Translations under genes and position numbers: made by a program | Notes under the pieces: model-generated | Databases searched by the model: none | Seen by the model: the letters and a program-made list of their open reading frames with translations, nothing else | Told to the model about the DNA's origin: nothing | In this document: piece after piece, positions 27,614-35,530 of the stretch | Layout: every line of letters starts with the position of its first letter | Position numbering within the stretch: position 1 is the stretch's first letter | Assembly: GCA_963839645.1 (NCBI GenBank) | Contig: CAWIVZ010000001.1 | Coordinates: 248,001 to 312,000, forward strand | Source of the DNA: PALSA-911 sp963839645 | GTDB taxonomy: Bacteria; Pseudomonadota; Alphaproteobacteria; Acetobacterales; Acetobacteraceae | DNA: 64,000 nucleotides | Direction: 5' to 3'

Positions 27614-28259
27614 CTAGAGCATTATCGGGTCATGTTCTCGCATGACCCGATGAAATGCTCGCCAAAGCAGACTGAGCAGGAGCGGCGATTTTACCGAGCC
27701 GACTGCAGGCCTGTCCGGGGCGGCGATGGAGCCGTGCGCGCGGCTGAACAGCACCGCCAGCATGGGATAGACCGCGATCGCGACGACGCCCTGGAAGATC
27801 GCCGAGCGGACCGGCAGCAGCCGGAAGCCCATCAGCGAGGTGAGCCCCCAGCCGAGCGCCGCGCTGGCGGCGGCGAAGGCGGAAAAGGCGAGCCAGATCA
27901 CCAGCGAAGCTCTGGCGCACCAGGAAGCGCTGCCAACGCAGCGCGAAGCCGTGCACCGCCAGCAGGCAGATCACGCCGACGCCGATCGGCAGGTAGCCGA
28001 GCAGGTCGAGCAGCAGCCCGATCGGGAACACCACCACCGGCGGCATCGACGCCGGGCGGAACAGGGACCAGAAATAGACCGAGATCGTCGCCACCGCCGG
28101 TATCAGCGCCGCCTGTCCGGCGAAGCCGAACGGCGCCGCGGCCAGCAGCATCAGCAGCGCGGTGCAGGTGGCCGGGAAGCTCGCCCGCGCCGCCATGTCC
28201 AGCCGCCGGCCCAGGCTGGGCCGGGGGCGGATGCCGGGGGTCCGGTCGAACGGCGCCAT
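27614..28259 (-). pseudogene. mreD: Rod shape-determining protein MreD; one frameshift as read
   Basis: Starts MAPFDRTPGIRPRPSLGRRL and has the membrane spans of MreD (CTALLMLLAAAPFGF, FPIGLLLDLLGYLPIGVGVICLLAVHGF). Near 27900 one surplus G switches frame to VIWLAFSAFAAASAALGWGL. The last codons and stop lie at a 44-base inverted repeat (27617-27660), so the C-terminus RAFHRVMREHDPIML is encoded by the palindrome. MreD links MreC and the elongasome. Between mreC and mrdA as usual. Confidence 0.8.
27617..27660. repeat. Inverted repeat at the 3' end of mreD
   Basis: The arms GAGCATTATCGGGTCATG and CATGACCCGATGAAATGCTC flank a six-base spacer TTCTCG. The element overlaps the mreD stop side and the gap to mrdA. 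Similar GAGCAT...ATGCTC palindromes are scattered in alphaproteobacterial genomes. There is no T-run, so a simple intrinsic terminator is not obvious, and mrdA must be read through it. Confidence 0.75.
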
Positions 28260-29281
28260 CAGCGCCGCGCCTCCGCCGGTTTCGACGGGTTTCCCGGCCG
28301 CCGCCGGCGGGGTGGCAGGTTTGCCGGCTGCCGCCGGCGGGGTGGCGGGTTTGCCGGCTGCCGCCGGCGAGGTGGCGGGCTTTCCGCGCCGCTTCCGGCG
28401 AGGAAACCGGCTTCACGCTCCCCTCCGGCGAGACGGCAGACTTTCCGCTCCCCTCCGGGGAGACGATGCCGCGCAGGCCGTAGTCGAAGATGCGGACCAC
28501 TTCCAGGCGGTCCAGGCGGGCGCTCGGCTCCACCTCGGGCACATTGGCGGCGTTGTAATGCACGGTGCCCACGGGCAGGTTGGCGGGGAACGCGTCGGCC
28601 TCGGCGCTGGTCACCACGCGCTCGCCCTCGGCGGGGACCGCCCCCTCGGCCCAGTACATCAGCCGCGGGCGGGGGCCGTTGGTGCCGACCAGGATCGCGC
28701 GCGAGCGGCTGGTCTCCAGGATCACCGGAATGCGGCTGTTCAGGTCGGTCAGCAGCAGCACCCGGGCGGTGCGGGCGCCCACTTCCGTCACCCTGCCGAC
28801 CAGCCCGCGCTCATCCAGCGCGATCTGGCCCTTGGCGATGCCGTGATTGGGGCCGAGCGACAGCAGCACGGCGCGGGCATAGACGCCGCCGGCGTCGGCC
28901 ACCACGCGGGCGGTCACGAAGGCCGGGGCGGGATCGGGGATCCAGTGCAGATTGGCCCGCAGCCGCTGGTTCTCGGCGTCCAGCGCCAGGGCGACCGATT
29001 GCCAGCGCCGCAGCCGCTCGTTCTCGTCGCGCAGGCGGACGTTCTCGCTGCGCGCGATCAGCAGTTCGTCCCAGTCGGAGATCACCGTGCGCACGCCGCA
29101 CGATCGGTTCGGACAGAACGGAATAGATCGGCGCCAGCGCATCGGCCAGGGCCATCCGCGCGCGCTCCGCCAGCAACGTATCGGCCTTGCCGAGCAGCAG
29201 CAGCGCGAAGGCCGCGACGACCAGCACCGGCAGCGTCAGCTTCGCCAAGGCCTGCCGGGCCGGGATGGAAAGCCGGATCAT
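28260..29281 (-). pseudogene. mreC: Rod shape-determining protein MreC; frameshifts as read, with a C-terminal decapeptide repeat
   Basis: The start MIRLSIPARQALAKLTLPVL is the membrane helix. Near 29100 one surplus C shifts frame to VRTVISDWDELLIARSENVR, the coiled coil (LRDENERLRRWQSVALALDAENQRL). The MreC beta domain (ALDERGLVGRVTEVGARTARVLLL, FPANLPVGTVHY) follows. About six 30-base tandem units then encode SPEGSGKSAV/SPEGSVKPVS/SPEAARKPAT-like decapeptides. This needs one surplus A removed near 28385. In that frame no stop is met before the mreD ATG; a TGA overlapping it exists one frame over. Confidence 0.8.
28282..28470 (-). repeat. 30-bp tandem repeats in the mreC 3' end
   Basis: Six units of 30 bases, increasingly alike towards the mreD side, read on the minus strand as SPE-type then PPAAAGKPAT decapeptides. 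Units 4 to 6 differ by only a few bases. Such Pro/Ala tails are often disordered and variable between strains. Confidence 0.85.
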
Positions 29282-29333
29282 TCTTCCGATCGTCCCCGTG
29301 GAGCGTCCTGGCCGATGCTAGTGCAAGCCGGCC

Positions 29334-30377
29334 CTAATACATACTGGTCAGCACATTGCGCAGGCGCTTGATCTCCTCCAGCGCCCGGCCGGTGCCGAGT
29401 GCGACGCATTGCAGCGGGTCCTCGGCCACCACCACCGGCAGGCCGGTCGCCTCGCGCAGCACCTGGTCCAGCCGGTGCAGCAGGGCGCCGCCGCCGGTGA
29501 GCACGATGCCCTTGTCGACGATGTCGGCGGCGAGTTCGGGCGGCGTGTTCTCCAGCGCGACCTTCACCGCCTCGACGATGGAGCTTACCGGCTCGAACAG
29601 GCTTTCCGCGATCTGGCGCTGGCTGACCAGCACCTCGCGCGGGACGCCGTTCATCAGGTCGCGGCCCTTCAGTTCGCGCAGCGGGCCTTCGCCCTCGTCT
29701 TCCGGCGCGGCGGCGGCGCCGATTTCCATCTTGATCCGCTCGGCCGAGAACTCGCCGATCAGCAGGTTAAAGTTGCGGCGGATGTAGCTGATGATCGCCT
29801 CGTCCATCTTGTCGCCGCCGGTGCGCACGCTGCGGGAATAGACGATGCCGCCGAGCGAGATCACCGCCACTTCCGTGGTGCCGCCGCCGATATCGACGAT
29901 CATCGAGCCCGACGGCTCGGTGACCGGCAGGCCGGCGCCGATCGCGGCGGCCATCGGCTCCTCGATCAGCAGCACCTTGCGCGCGCCGGCGCTCTCCGCG
30001 CTTTCCTGGATGGCGCGGCGTTCGACCGCGGTGGAGCCGGACGGGACGCAGACGATGATGAGGGGGGAGGCGAAGCCGCGGCGGTTGTGCACCTTGCGGA
30101 TGAAATGCTTGATCATCTCCTCCGCCACCTCGAAATCGGCGATCACGCCGTCGCGCAGGGGGCGGATGGCGGAGATGTTGCCGGGGGTGCGGCCGAGCAT
30201 CTGCTTGGCCTCCTCGCCGACCGCGAGCACCTGCTTCTTGCCGCGCACGTCGGCGATGGCGACGACGCAGGGCTCGTCGAGCACGATGCCGCGTCCCTTG
30301 ACGTAGACCAGGGTGTTGGCGGTGCCGAGATCGATGGCCATGTCGGCTGACATGAACGCGAACAGCCGGGAGAACAT
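29334..30377 (-). CDS. mreB: Actin-like cell-shape protein MreB
   Basis: The 347-residue protein starts MFSRLFAFMSADMAIDLGTA, with phosphate-1 motif DLGTANT, connecting CVPSGSTAVERRAI, phosphate-2 VDIGGGTTEVAV and adenosine motif VLTGGGALLHRLD. The N-terminal amphipathic segment anchors filaments to the membrane. It leads the mreBCD-mrdA-rodA operon; mreC follows after 52 bases. The longer upstream reading lacks family similarity, and an AAGG precedes the chosen ATG. The frame is intact. Confidence 0.96.
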   Translation of the reverse strand: MFSRLFAFMSADMAIDLGTANTLVYVKGRGIVLDEPCVVAIADVRGKKQVLAVGEEAKQMLGRTPGNISAIRPLRDGVIADFEVAEEMIKHFIRKVHNRRGFASPLIIVCVPSGSTAVERRAIQESAESAGARKVLLIEEPMAAAIGAGLPVTEPSGSMIVDIGGGTTEVAVISLGGIVYSRSVRTGGDKMDEAIISYIRRNFNLLIGEFSAERIKMEIGAAAAPEDEGEGPLRELKGRDLMNGVPREVLVSQRQIAESLFEPVSSIVEAVKVALENTPPELAADIVDKGIVLTGGGALLHRLDQVLREATGLPVVVAEDPLQCVALGTGRALEEIKRLRNVLTSMY

Positions 30378-30595
30378 AGACAATAACCTTTTTGCAGTTC
30401 GAACCGGCGGCCGGACGCACGGGACAGGCCGCGCAGGACAGGCCGGGCGGAAGACGGGTTGGGCGGAGCCCCGGAAGGGTGGTGGGCCGAAGCGATGGGG
30501 GATTAGCCCCGCTCCTGCGTGATAACAAGAGGCAAGCGGCATTTGGCGGCGCGGGTCAGACCGGGCAGAATGGCGCCTCGATGGAGGATGCCCGC

Positions 30596-30877
30596 ATGCA
30601 CGAGACCGCCGGACGCAGGATTTGCCTGGCGGCGCCGCTGATCGCGGCGCTGGGCGGGGCCGCGTTGGCGCTGAGCGGCTGCGGCACCAGCCCGGCCGAT
30701 TTTGGCATCACGGGCCCCTCGCCCGGCATGAGCCTGGCGCCGCCCGCGCCGCCGCCGGCGCGGGGCAATCCGGACGCGACGGCGGTTATCCCGGGGGTCC
30801 GGACCGGCAGCGACGCGTCCGGGCCGGCCGTCCTGCGGGGACGCGCCACCCCCGGCACGTTCTTCGGATCGGATTAG
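30596..30877 (+). CDS. Small lipoprotein, 93 aa
   Basis: MHETAGRRICLAAPLIAALG leads to a lipobox LSGC. A Pro/Ala-rich mature part (APPAPPPARGNPDATAVIPG) follows, ending GTFFGSD. A GGAG lies eight bases upstream of this ATG; an in-frame ATG at 30581 is an alternative. Family not recognised. It is divergent from mreB and convergent with leuA. Confidence 0.6.
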   Translation: MHETAGRRICLAAPLIAALGGAALALSGCGTSPADFGITGPSPGMSLAPPAPPPARGNPDATAVIPGVRTGSDASGPAVLRGRATPGTFFGSD

Positions 30878-30911
30878 GGGCCGGCCAGCAGCCGGCCCCT
30901 GAGGATCGCGA

Positions 30912-32495
30912 TCAGGCCGAGAGCGCGGCCGGTTCGGTGCGGTCGCGCTTGACCAGCAGCTTGTTCAGCGCGTGCACGTAGGCGCGGGCGGAGGCGACGA
31001 TGGTGTCGGTGTCGGCTCCCTGGCCGTCGACCATCTTGCCCTTTTCCTCCAGCCGCACGGTGGTCTTGGCCTGGGCGTCGGTGCCCTCGGTGACGGCGCC
31101 GACGGAGAACAGGACCAGATTGGCCTCGTGCGGGAAGATTTTCCGAATCGCGGCGAAGGTGGCGTCCACCGGGCCGTCGCCGGAGGACGAGGCCTTGTGC
31201 ACGACGCCGTCCACTTCCAGCTCCAGCTCGGCCTTCGGCGGCGCCTTGGAGCCGGCGTGCAGGTCCAGCGAGACGAAGCGCACCCGCTCGTGGTCGCGCA
31301 TCACCTCGTCATCGACCAGGGCGACGATGTCCTCGTCGTAGACCACCTTCTTGCGGTCGGCGAGGTCCTTGAAGCGGCGGAAGGCGTCGTTCAGCTGGTT
31401 GTCGCCGATCGAGTAGCCGAGCGTGTTCAGCTTGTCGCGGAAGGCGGCGCGGCCGGAGTGCTTGCCCAGGACCAGGCTGTTCTTCTGCCAGCCGACGCTT
31501 TCCGGGGTCATGATCTCGTACGTTGCCGCGTCCTTCAGCACGCCGTCCTGGTGGATGCCGGCCTCGTGCGCGAAGGCGTTGCGCCCGACGATGGCCTTGT
31601 TCGGCTGCACGTCGAAGCCGGTGATGGTGGACAGCAGCTTGGAGACCTTCAGCAGGCTGGTGGTCTTGATGTTGTTGCTGAAGGGCATGACGTCGTGGCG
31701 GGTGCGGATGGCCATCACGACTTCCTCGAGCGAGGCGTTGCCGGCGCGTTCGCCGATGCCGTTGATGGTGCTCTCCACCTGGCGCACGCCGGCGCGGAGT
31801 GCTGCCAGGGTGTTGGCGACGCCCATGCCGAGATCGTTGTGGTTATGGGTGGACAGGACGATCTGGTCCGCCCCGGGCACCCGTTCGAGGACGTTGCGGA
31901 ACATCGCGGCGATGTCGTCGGGCATGGCGTAGCCGACGGTGTCGGGCAGGTTGATGGTGGTGGCGCCGGCGTGGATGGCGGCCTCGACCACGCGGCACAG
32001 GAAGTCCGGGTCGCTGCGGGTCGCGTCCTCGGCCGACCATTCGACGTCTTCGGCGTGCTGGCGGGCCAGGGTGACGCTGTCGACCGTCGCCTGGATCACT
32101 TCCTCGGGCGTCAGGCGCAGCTTGACCTTCATGTGCAGGTCGGAGGTGGCGATGACGATGTGGATGCGCCGGCGCTTGGCCGCCTTCAGCGCTTCCGCCG
32201 CGCGCAGCACGTCCATCTGGCCGGCGCGGGCCAGGCTGGCGATGACGGGGGTGTCGGGGCGCTGGCCGACACTTTCGGCGATGGCCTTGACGCTCTCGAA
32301 GTCGCCGGGGGAGGCGATGGCGAAGCCGGCTTCCATGACGTCGATGCCGAGTTCGGTCAGCGCCTCGGCCATGCGGATCTTTTCCGCCAGGTTCATGGAG
32401 AAGCCGGGCGACTGTTCGCCGTCGCGCAGGGTGGTGTCGAAGATGATGATGCGGTCGTCGTCCAGCTTGCCGAAGCTGGGATGGATGATGCTCAT
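30912..32495 (-). CDS. leuA: 2-isopropylmalate synthase
   Basis: The 527-residue enzyme condenses acetyl-CoA with 2-ketoisovalerate, the first step of leucine synthesis. It has FDTTLRDGEQSPG near the N-terminus, LSTHNHNDLGMGVANTLA (metal-binding HxH), NGIGERAGNASLEEVVM, and a C-terminal leucine-binding domain for feedback inhibition. A GAGGA site precedes the ATG. A leucine-rich leader peptide and competing hairpins lie upstream, pointing to translation-coupled attenuation. Confidence 0.96.
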   Translation of the reverse strand: MSIIHPSFGKLDDDRIIIFDTTLRDGEQSPGFSMNLAEKIRMAEALTELGIDVMEAGFAIASPGDFESVKAIAESVGQRPDTPVIASLARAGQMDVLRAAEALKAAKRRRIHIVIATSDLHMKVKLRLTPEEVIQATVDSVTLARQHAEDVEWSAEDATRSDPDFLCRVVEAAIHAGATTINLPDTVGYAMPDDIAAMFRNVLERVPGADQIVLSTHNHNDLGMGVANTLAALRAGVRQVESTINGIGERAGNASLEEVVMAIRTRHDVMPFSNNIKTTSLLKVSKLLSTITGFDVQPNKAIVGRNAFAHEAGIHQDGVLKDAATYEIMTPESVGWQKNSLVLGKHSGRAAFRDKLNTLGYSIGDNQLNDAFRRFKDLADRKKVVYDEDIVALVDDEVMRDHERVRFVSLDLHAGSKAPPKAELELEVDGVVHKASSSGDGPVDATFAAIRKIFPHEANLVLFSVGAVTEGTDAQAKTTVRLEEKGKMVDGQGADTDTIVASARAYVHALNKLLVKRDRTEPAALSA

Positions 32496-32573
32496 GTGGG
32501 TCGTCCTCGGTGGTGTTTGGCCAATGGGTTATTTGGCGGTGACTTACTCGGAACCGCGCGCGAGCGCGAGGGT

Positions 32574-32589
32574 TCAGGGTTCCCCCTGA
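32574..32589 (-). promoter_or_regulatory. Candidate attenuator hairpin between the leu leader peptide and leuA
   Basis: TCAGGG pairs with CCCTGA around a four-base loop. The loop bases also belong to GGAACC/GGTTCC arms (32550-32555 and 32578-32583), so the two structures exclude each other. No U-run follows, so control may act on the leuA ribosome site or through Rho rather than by an intrinsic terminator. Inference from sequence only. Confidence 0.45.
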
Positions 32590-32615
32590 GCGATGCCGGC
32601 GTCAGTCGCGCGGCG

Positions 32616-32726
32616 TCACGCCCAGGGGCGGGTAAGTCGAAGGAGGAGGATGCCGAGGAGGAGGCGCGCGCCGGGGTTCGCGGGAGTGCGATCGGTCCGG
32701 GTCATGCGGGGCGCGGCTTGGGCCAT
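32616..32726 (-). CDS. leuL: Leucine leader peptide (36 aa) upstream of leuA
   Basis: The frame MAQAAPRMTRTDRTPANPGA continues R-LLL-GI-LLL-R-L-TRPWA and stops. Seven of eleven consecutive residues are leucine, encoded by CTC/CTT codons, 121 bases upstream of leuA. An internal ATG at 32705 would give 29 residues. No strong ribosome site is seen; the first ATG may lie close to the transcript start. Ribosome stalling at the Leu run when leucyl-tRNA is scarce is the established mechanism for such leaders. A short opposite-strand frame with a purine-rich site at 32640 is a less likely alternative. Confidence 0.6.
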   Translation of the reverse strand: MAQAAPRMTRTDRTPANPGARLLLGILLLRLTRPWA

Positions 32727-32766
32727 GGGGTAGGAGTAGCTTGTATTGGGGGGTTAGGCAAGGTTT

Positions 32767-32791
32767 GGGTGGGGGTGGGGGGGATTTTGGG
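32767..32791 (+). other. G-rich tract with quadruplex potential
   Basis: Runs of three, five, seven and three G are separated by T, T and ATTTT, upstream of the leu leader and of the divergent HEPN gene. Four G-runs with short loops fit the DNA G-quadruplex pattern. There is no evidence for function beyond the pattern. Confidence 0.4.
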
Positions 32792-32949
32792 TTTCGGGCC
32801 AAAGCGGTCATTCGTGACCGGCTGTCCAACCGGCCGAAATTGGCCGGTTCCTGTCCGACAGCTTTGGGCACACTGACATGCGGGAGCAGCGATTTTGAAC
32901 ACTGATTTTGCTAAGGTGAAATCTTGTCATTGAAACACTCTCGATTGCA

Positions 32950-32965
32950 GCATGGTCGGCCATGC
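32950..32965. promoter_or_regulatory. Palindrome upstream of the HEPN gene
   Basis: GCATGGTCGGCCATGC is a hairpin of six base pairs with a TCGG loop. It lies in the AT-richer 5' region of the HEPN-type gene, just before an AAGGGA ribosome site. It may be an operator or an mRNA hairpin covering the start. Confidence 0.4.
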
Positions 32966-33003
32966 TAAGGGAAGCCGAGTAATGACTGTATGGAGTGTGA
33001 CAC

Positions 33004-33651
33004 TTGAAGGCGCAGATCCAAGGTAACTATGAGGAACGGCTCGAGCGTTATGGCGCACTCATCCACGGGAATGAACCGCCAGGCTTGGTAGTGAAGCTGG
33101 CGACCTACTCATCCTTTTTGGAGCAGTATGCTCGGTATAGCGACAAACTCTGGCAGATCGAGCCGTTACTCTACACGCTCATTCAGTCGGTCGAGGTCGA
33201 TCTCCATCTTGCTACGGCAAAGCTAATCGAGAATCCGCGCCGAAGCGAACGGAGCTTGTTCAAATTTCTCGACTTCTGCCTAGCGAACCGGGCGAACATC
33301 TCATGGAAGTCCGGCCTACTGACGGAGAGTGTAATCCGACGCCAGATCGATGAACTCGAAAAGCACAGAGCGACAGTAACAAGTATTATGAGCCGACGCG
33401 ATAAGTTCTTTGCACACCTCGACAAGGCCTATTTCGCCGATCCGCTCGCGATCTATGCTGACTTCCCCTTGGCTCAAACGGCGGTAATCGCGTTAGTGAA
33501 TTGCATCATTGATATCGTCTCGGAGCACCAATCCAACCTCAACGACACCATCAGCTCCCATGTCGGCGAGTTCTACCGCATTGCGGTCTACAAGATGGTA
33601 CGTAACCTTGAGGCAGGCCGAAAGGCGAATTTCCCAGGCCAGCTCGACTGA
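33004..33651 (+). CDS. HEPN-domain (AbiU2-like) protein, candidate defence ribonuclease
   Basis: The 215-residue mostly helical protein carries RRDKFFAHLDKAYF near residue 135, an R-x(4-6)-H motif as in HEPN RNases of abortive-infection and toxin systems. Read straight, it starts with TTG at 33004 directly after a stop and lacks a ribosome site. An ATG at 32982 with AAGGGA upstream reads MTVWSVTLEGADPR and would join at about 33025 with a one-base shift, giving a better start. GC is lower than in neighbours. It is next to a retron-type operon on the opposite strand. HEPN assignment rests on the motif and helical pattern. Confidence 0.6.
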   Translation: MKAQIQGNYEERLERYGALIHGNEPPGLVVKLATYSSFLEQYARYSDKLWQIEPLLYTLIQSVEVDLHLATAKLIENPRRSERSLFKFLDFCLANRANISWKSGLLTESVIRRQIDELEKHRATVTSIMSRRDKFFAHLDKAYFADPLAIYADFPLAQTAVIALVNCIIDIVSEHQSNLNDTISSHVGEFYRIAVYKMVRNLEAGRKANFPGQLD

Positions 33652-33729
33652 TGTAGTGGCTGCGGCTGAACCGGCATTAGTCGCGTCAGACGTGGGGATT
33701 TCGCGCGCGGGTTCAGACATCGGACAAAG

Positions 33730-33749
33730 GGCGGCTTTCGAAAGCCGCC
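33730..33749. terminator. Perfect 20-base palindrome between the HEPN gene and the reverse transcriptase
   Basis: GGCGGCTTTCGAAAGCCGCC is its own reverse complement and lies in the 224-base gap between the convergent 3' ends. It could terminate both transcripts, although no T-run follows. The rest of the gap shows no coding sign. Confidence 0.45.
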
Positions 33750-33875
33750 GGTGACAAACTGATCGGCAAAGTTTGGCGCGAAACAGCAGTGACTGGCCGA
33801 AATCAGCCTGTCCCGCTCCTGGGCGAGGACGCCGACGAAAATTCGACATAGGCTCCGTTTCCAGGGCGTGCCGGC

Positions 33876-34754
33876 CTAGCCCTCGACCTGCTTGCGCTGC
33901 TGGTTCAGGCCCTGAAGAACGGATGTGAGCCTAGCCGCTTCCGCCGGATCGACTGCGGCCGCCAGTTTCATGCGGGTATCGTAAGTCTTTTTCCGCTGCC
34001 GGTTGGGGACTGTCATCTTGCCGTCTCTAATCAGCGTACCGGTAACCTCTGCCACGCCGCCGGTAAAGTGGCGTTCCTTGTGATAGTGCAGCCCGCGGCT
34101 GTGAATTTGCTTGCGAACGGCCCATACTACGCGTTCCGGCACAAATCCCCTGAAAGCGTCACGTCATCCATGTAGACAGTTAGGACGCACCCTGCGTCTT
34201 TGGCGATCCGCCCAATGGCAAACCACATATCGTAGAACGCGAAGAACGACAAAATCGGGCTTACCGTGCTGCCGGTCGCCAGCATGCCGTCGACGGTGAG
34301 TAGATTGGCAAGGATCGCAGCTACATCTGGGCTACACCGCATGACCTTGTGAAAGAACCAATACACGCGATGGCGCGGCGTTGATGGGAAATAGGCGTGA
34401 ACGTCAAGCGTACAGGACTTCCTTCGCCCCGATATGCTGGGCGGCATTCGACACGTAAGACCGGCGTTTGACAGGGCAGAACAGGAAATCAGGAGGCTCG
34501 ATCCGCGACAATGCCTTCCTGACCGCGATGTGGATGGGCCGGAGGTCGCCGCGCGGCTCCTGAATGACGCGAGTTTTCGTCTTCCCATTCCGCGTGATTT
34601 CCTTGGTACGCTTGCTGTAGGGCCGCTCCGTGGCGGCCACGGCGTCGAGTGTCGCGCGCGTCAGCCCGAAGAATGCCGCCAGCTTCGCGCGCGACTGCAT
34701 CGCGTAGAGCCGCGACTGATTAAGCGGGTGAAGTTTCACAAAATCATGCGGCAT
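33876..34754 (-). pseudogene. Retron-type reverse transcriptase; two frameshifts as read
   Basis: Three frames build one protein of about 292 residues, the length of retron RTs. N-terminal YSKRTKEITRNGKTKTRVIQEP and FCPVKRRSYVSNAAQHIG match RT motifs 1-2 and the SYxxNAxxHxG segment. LDVHAYFPSTPRHRVYWFF (first catalytic Asp), MLATGSTVSPILSFFA and TVYMDDVTLSG (YxDD) form the palm. VPERVVWAVRKQIHSRGLHYH and VTGTLIRDGKMTVPN form the thumb. Breaks lie at about 34422 (one surplus C) and 34145 (one missing G in a G-run). The ATG overlaps the XRE gene by 11 bases. Probably active if the breaks are sequence errors. Confidence 0.78.
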
Positions 34755-35100
34755 CACGGCCCGACCGGGCCGCAATGAACCTTAGAAGTGCGAGCACTTT
34801 GCCCGACACTGCCGTTTTCAATCGGCTTGCCGGCGCGCCATTCTCGATATGCTCCGCGAAAAACAGAATTGACGACATCGGAATATTGAACTCCAGAGCA
34901 TACTTGCGCAGCAGTTGCAGGGTCGGCTCCTTCTTTCCTGCCTCGATCTCCGACAGGTAGGGAGCTCCGATCTGGAGGCGCGTCGCCATGTCCTTCTGTG
35001 AGACGTCGTGAAATATCCTAATTAGCCGTAGTGCCTCGTTCAGCATCGTCTCCCTCCCGGAAACAGATTGTAGGGAGTTGGAAAACTGGGCCTTGACCAT
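34744..35100 (-). CDS. XRE-family helix-turn-helix protein, retron-associated type
   Basis: The 118-residue protein has the HTH RLIRIFHDVSQKDMATRLQIGAPYLSEIEAGKKEPTLQLLRKYA, followed by FNIPMSSILFFAEHI. LNEALRLIRxFHD and SSILFFxE are typical of Cro/CI-type regulators next to retron reverse transcriptases. The start ATG overlaps the stop of the small gene (TGATG), and its 3' end overlaps the RT start. A shorter start at MLNEALRL (35044) is possible. It may repress the operon or take part in the effector complex. Confidence 0.8.
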   Translation of the reverse strand: MVKAQFSNSLQSVSGRETMLNEALRLIRIFHDVSQKDMATRLQIGAPYLSEIEAGKKEPTLQLLRKYALEFNIPMSSILFFAEHIENGAPASRLKTAVSGKVLALLRFIAARSGRDAA

Positions 35101-35285
35101 CAATGCCTCGGGGAAATCCGCACCAACTCGTAGAAAAGTCGAGCCAACACGAAAGCCGTCTTCAGCACCAGCGGGTTGCAGAGCCAGCGTAGCCAGCCCT
35201 TCTTCCGATGCGCACCCCGCCTAGATCGCCGTCGTCTGTCAGCCACTGGCTCATGGTTTTCTTCGTCCACAAACTTGCCCTCCAT
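35100..35285 (-). CDS. Small basic, possibly membrane-associated protein (61 aa)
   Basis: A charged N-terminal half (MEGKFVDEENHEPVADRRRR, continuing very basic to KKGW) leads to a hydrophobic C-terminal stretch WLCNPLVLKTAFVLARLFYE with interior Lys/Arg. That pattern suits one interfacial or weak transmembrane helix. It is the first gene of the XRE-RT operon, with overlapping stop/start. No family recognised. By position it could be an effector or toxin of the system, but that is inference. Confidence 0.55.
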   Translation of the reverse strand: MEGKFVDEENHEPVADRRRRSRRGAHRKKGWLRWLCNPLVLKTAFVLARLFYELVRISPRH

Positions 35286-35299
35286 CGCGCCAGCCGCAG

Positions 35300-35530
35300 G
35301 ATTGCTTCGGCGCCCGCCTGACGGAGTGCAGGGGTGACAACGGATTTAGACCCAGAGTTCCTAGGAGCGCGGCGTTTCCGCTTACGCCGCGCCCTCGCCC
35401 GCGTCCGGTCGCCCCGACGCTGACGGATGGGAGAAGGCCTCTAGCCTTCCGCGGGCCAGATCGTGGCCCTGTTCATGGCAGCTCGTCCCTTCAAGTGTCT
35501 GACGGGACGAAATAGACACGAGAGCGCCGC
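35300..35530 (-). ncRNA. Candidate structured RNA upstream of the XRE-RT operon
   Basis: On the minus strand this 5' region has four tandem hairpins: TCGTCCC/GGGACGA, GGGCCA/TGGCCC, GAAGGC/GCCTTC and GCGGCGT/ACGCCGC. It follows a TTTAAT -10-like element near 35540. No open frame fills it. Retrons need an msr-msd RNA near the RT, and this is the best-structured non-coding stretch in the locus. I cannot identify the branching G or the a1/a2 repeats with confidence. Confidence 0.3.

Noticed and set aside
28282..28470. 30-bp tandem repeat as a CRISPR-like array
   Set aside because: Units are head to tail without spacers and lie in the mreC coding sequence.
32640..32730. Short + strand frame after a strong GGAGGAGG site, MPRRRRAPGF...
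   Set aside because: The purine run is the complement of the Leu codons of the leader peptide, which fits the leuA context much better.
33730..33749. Palindrome as a phage attachment site
   Set aside because: No integrase gene and no second copy in the window.
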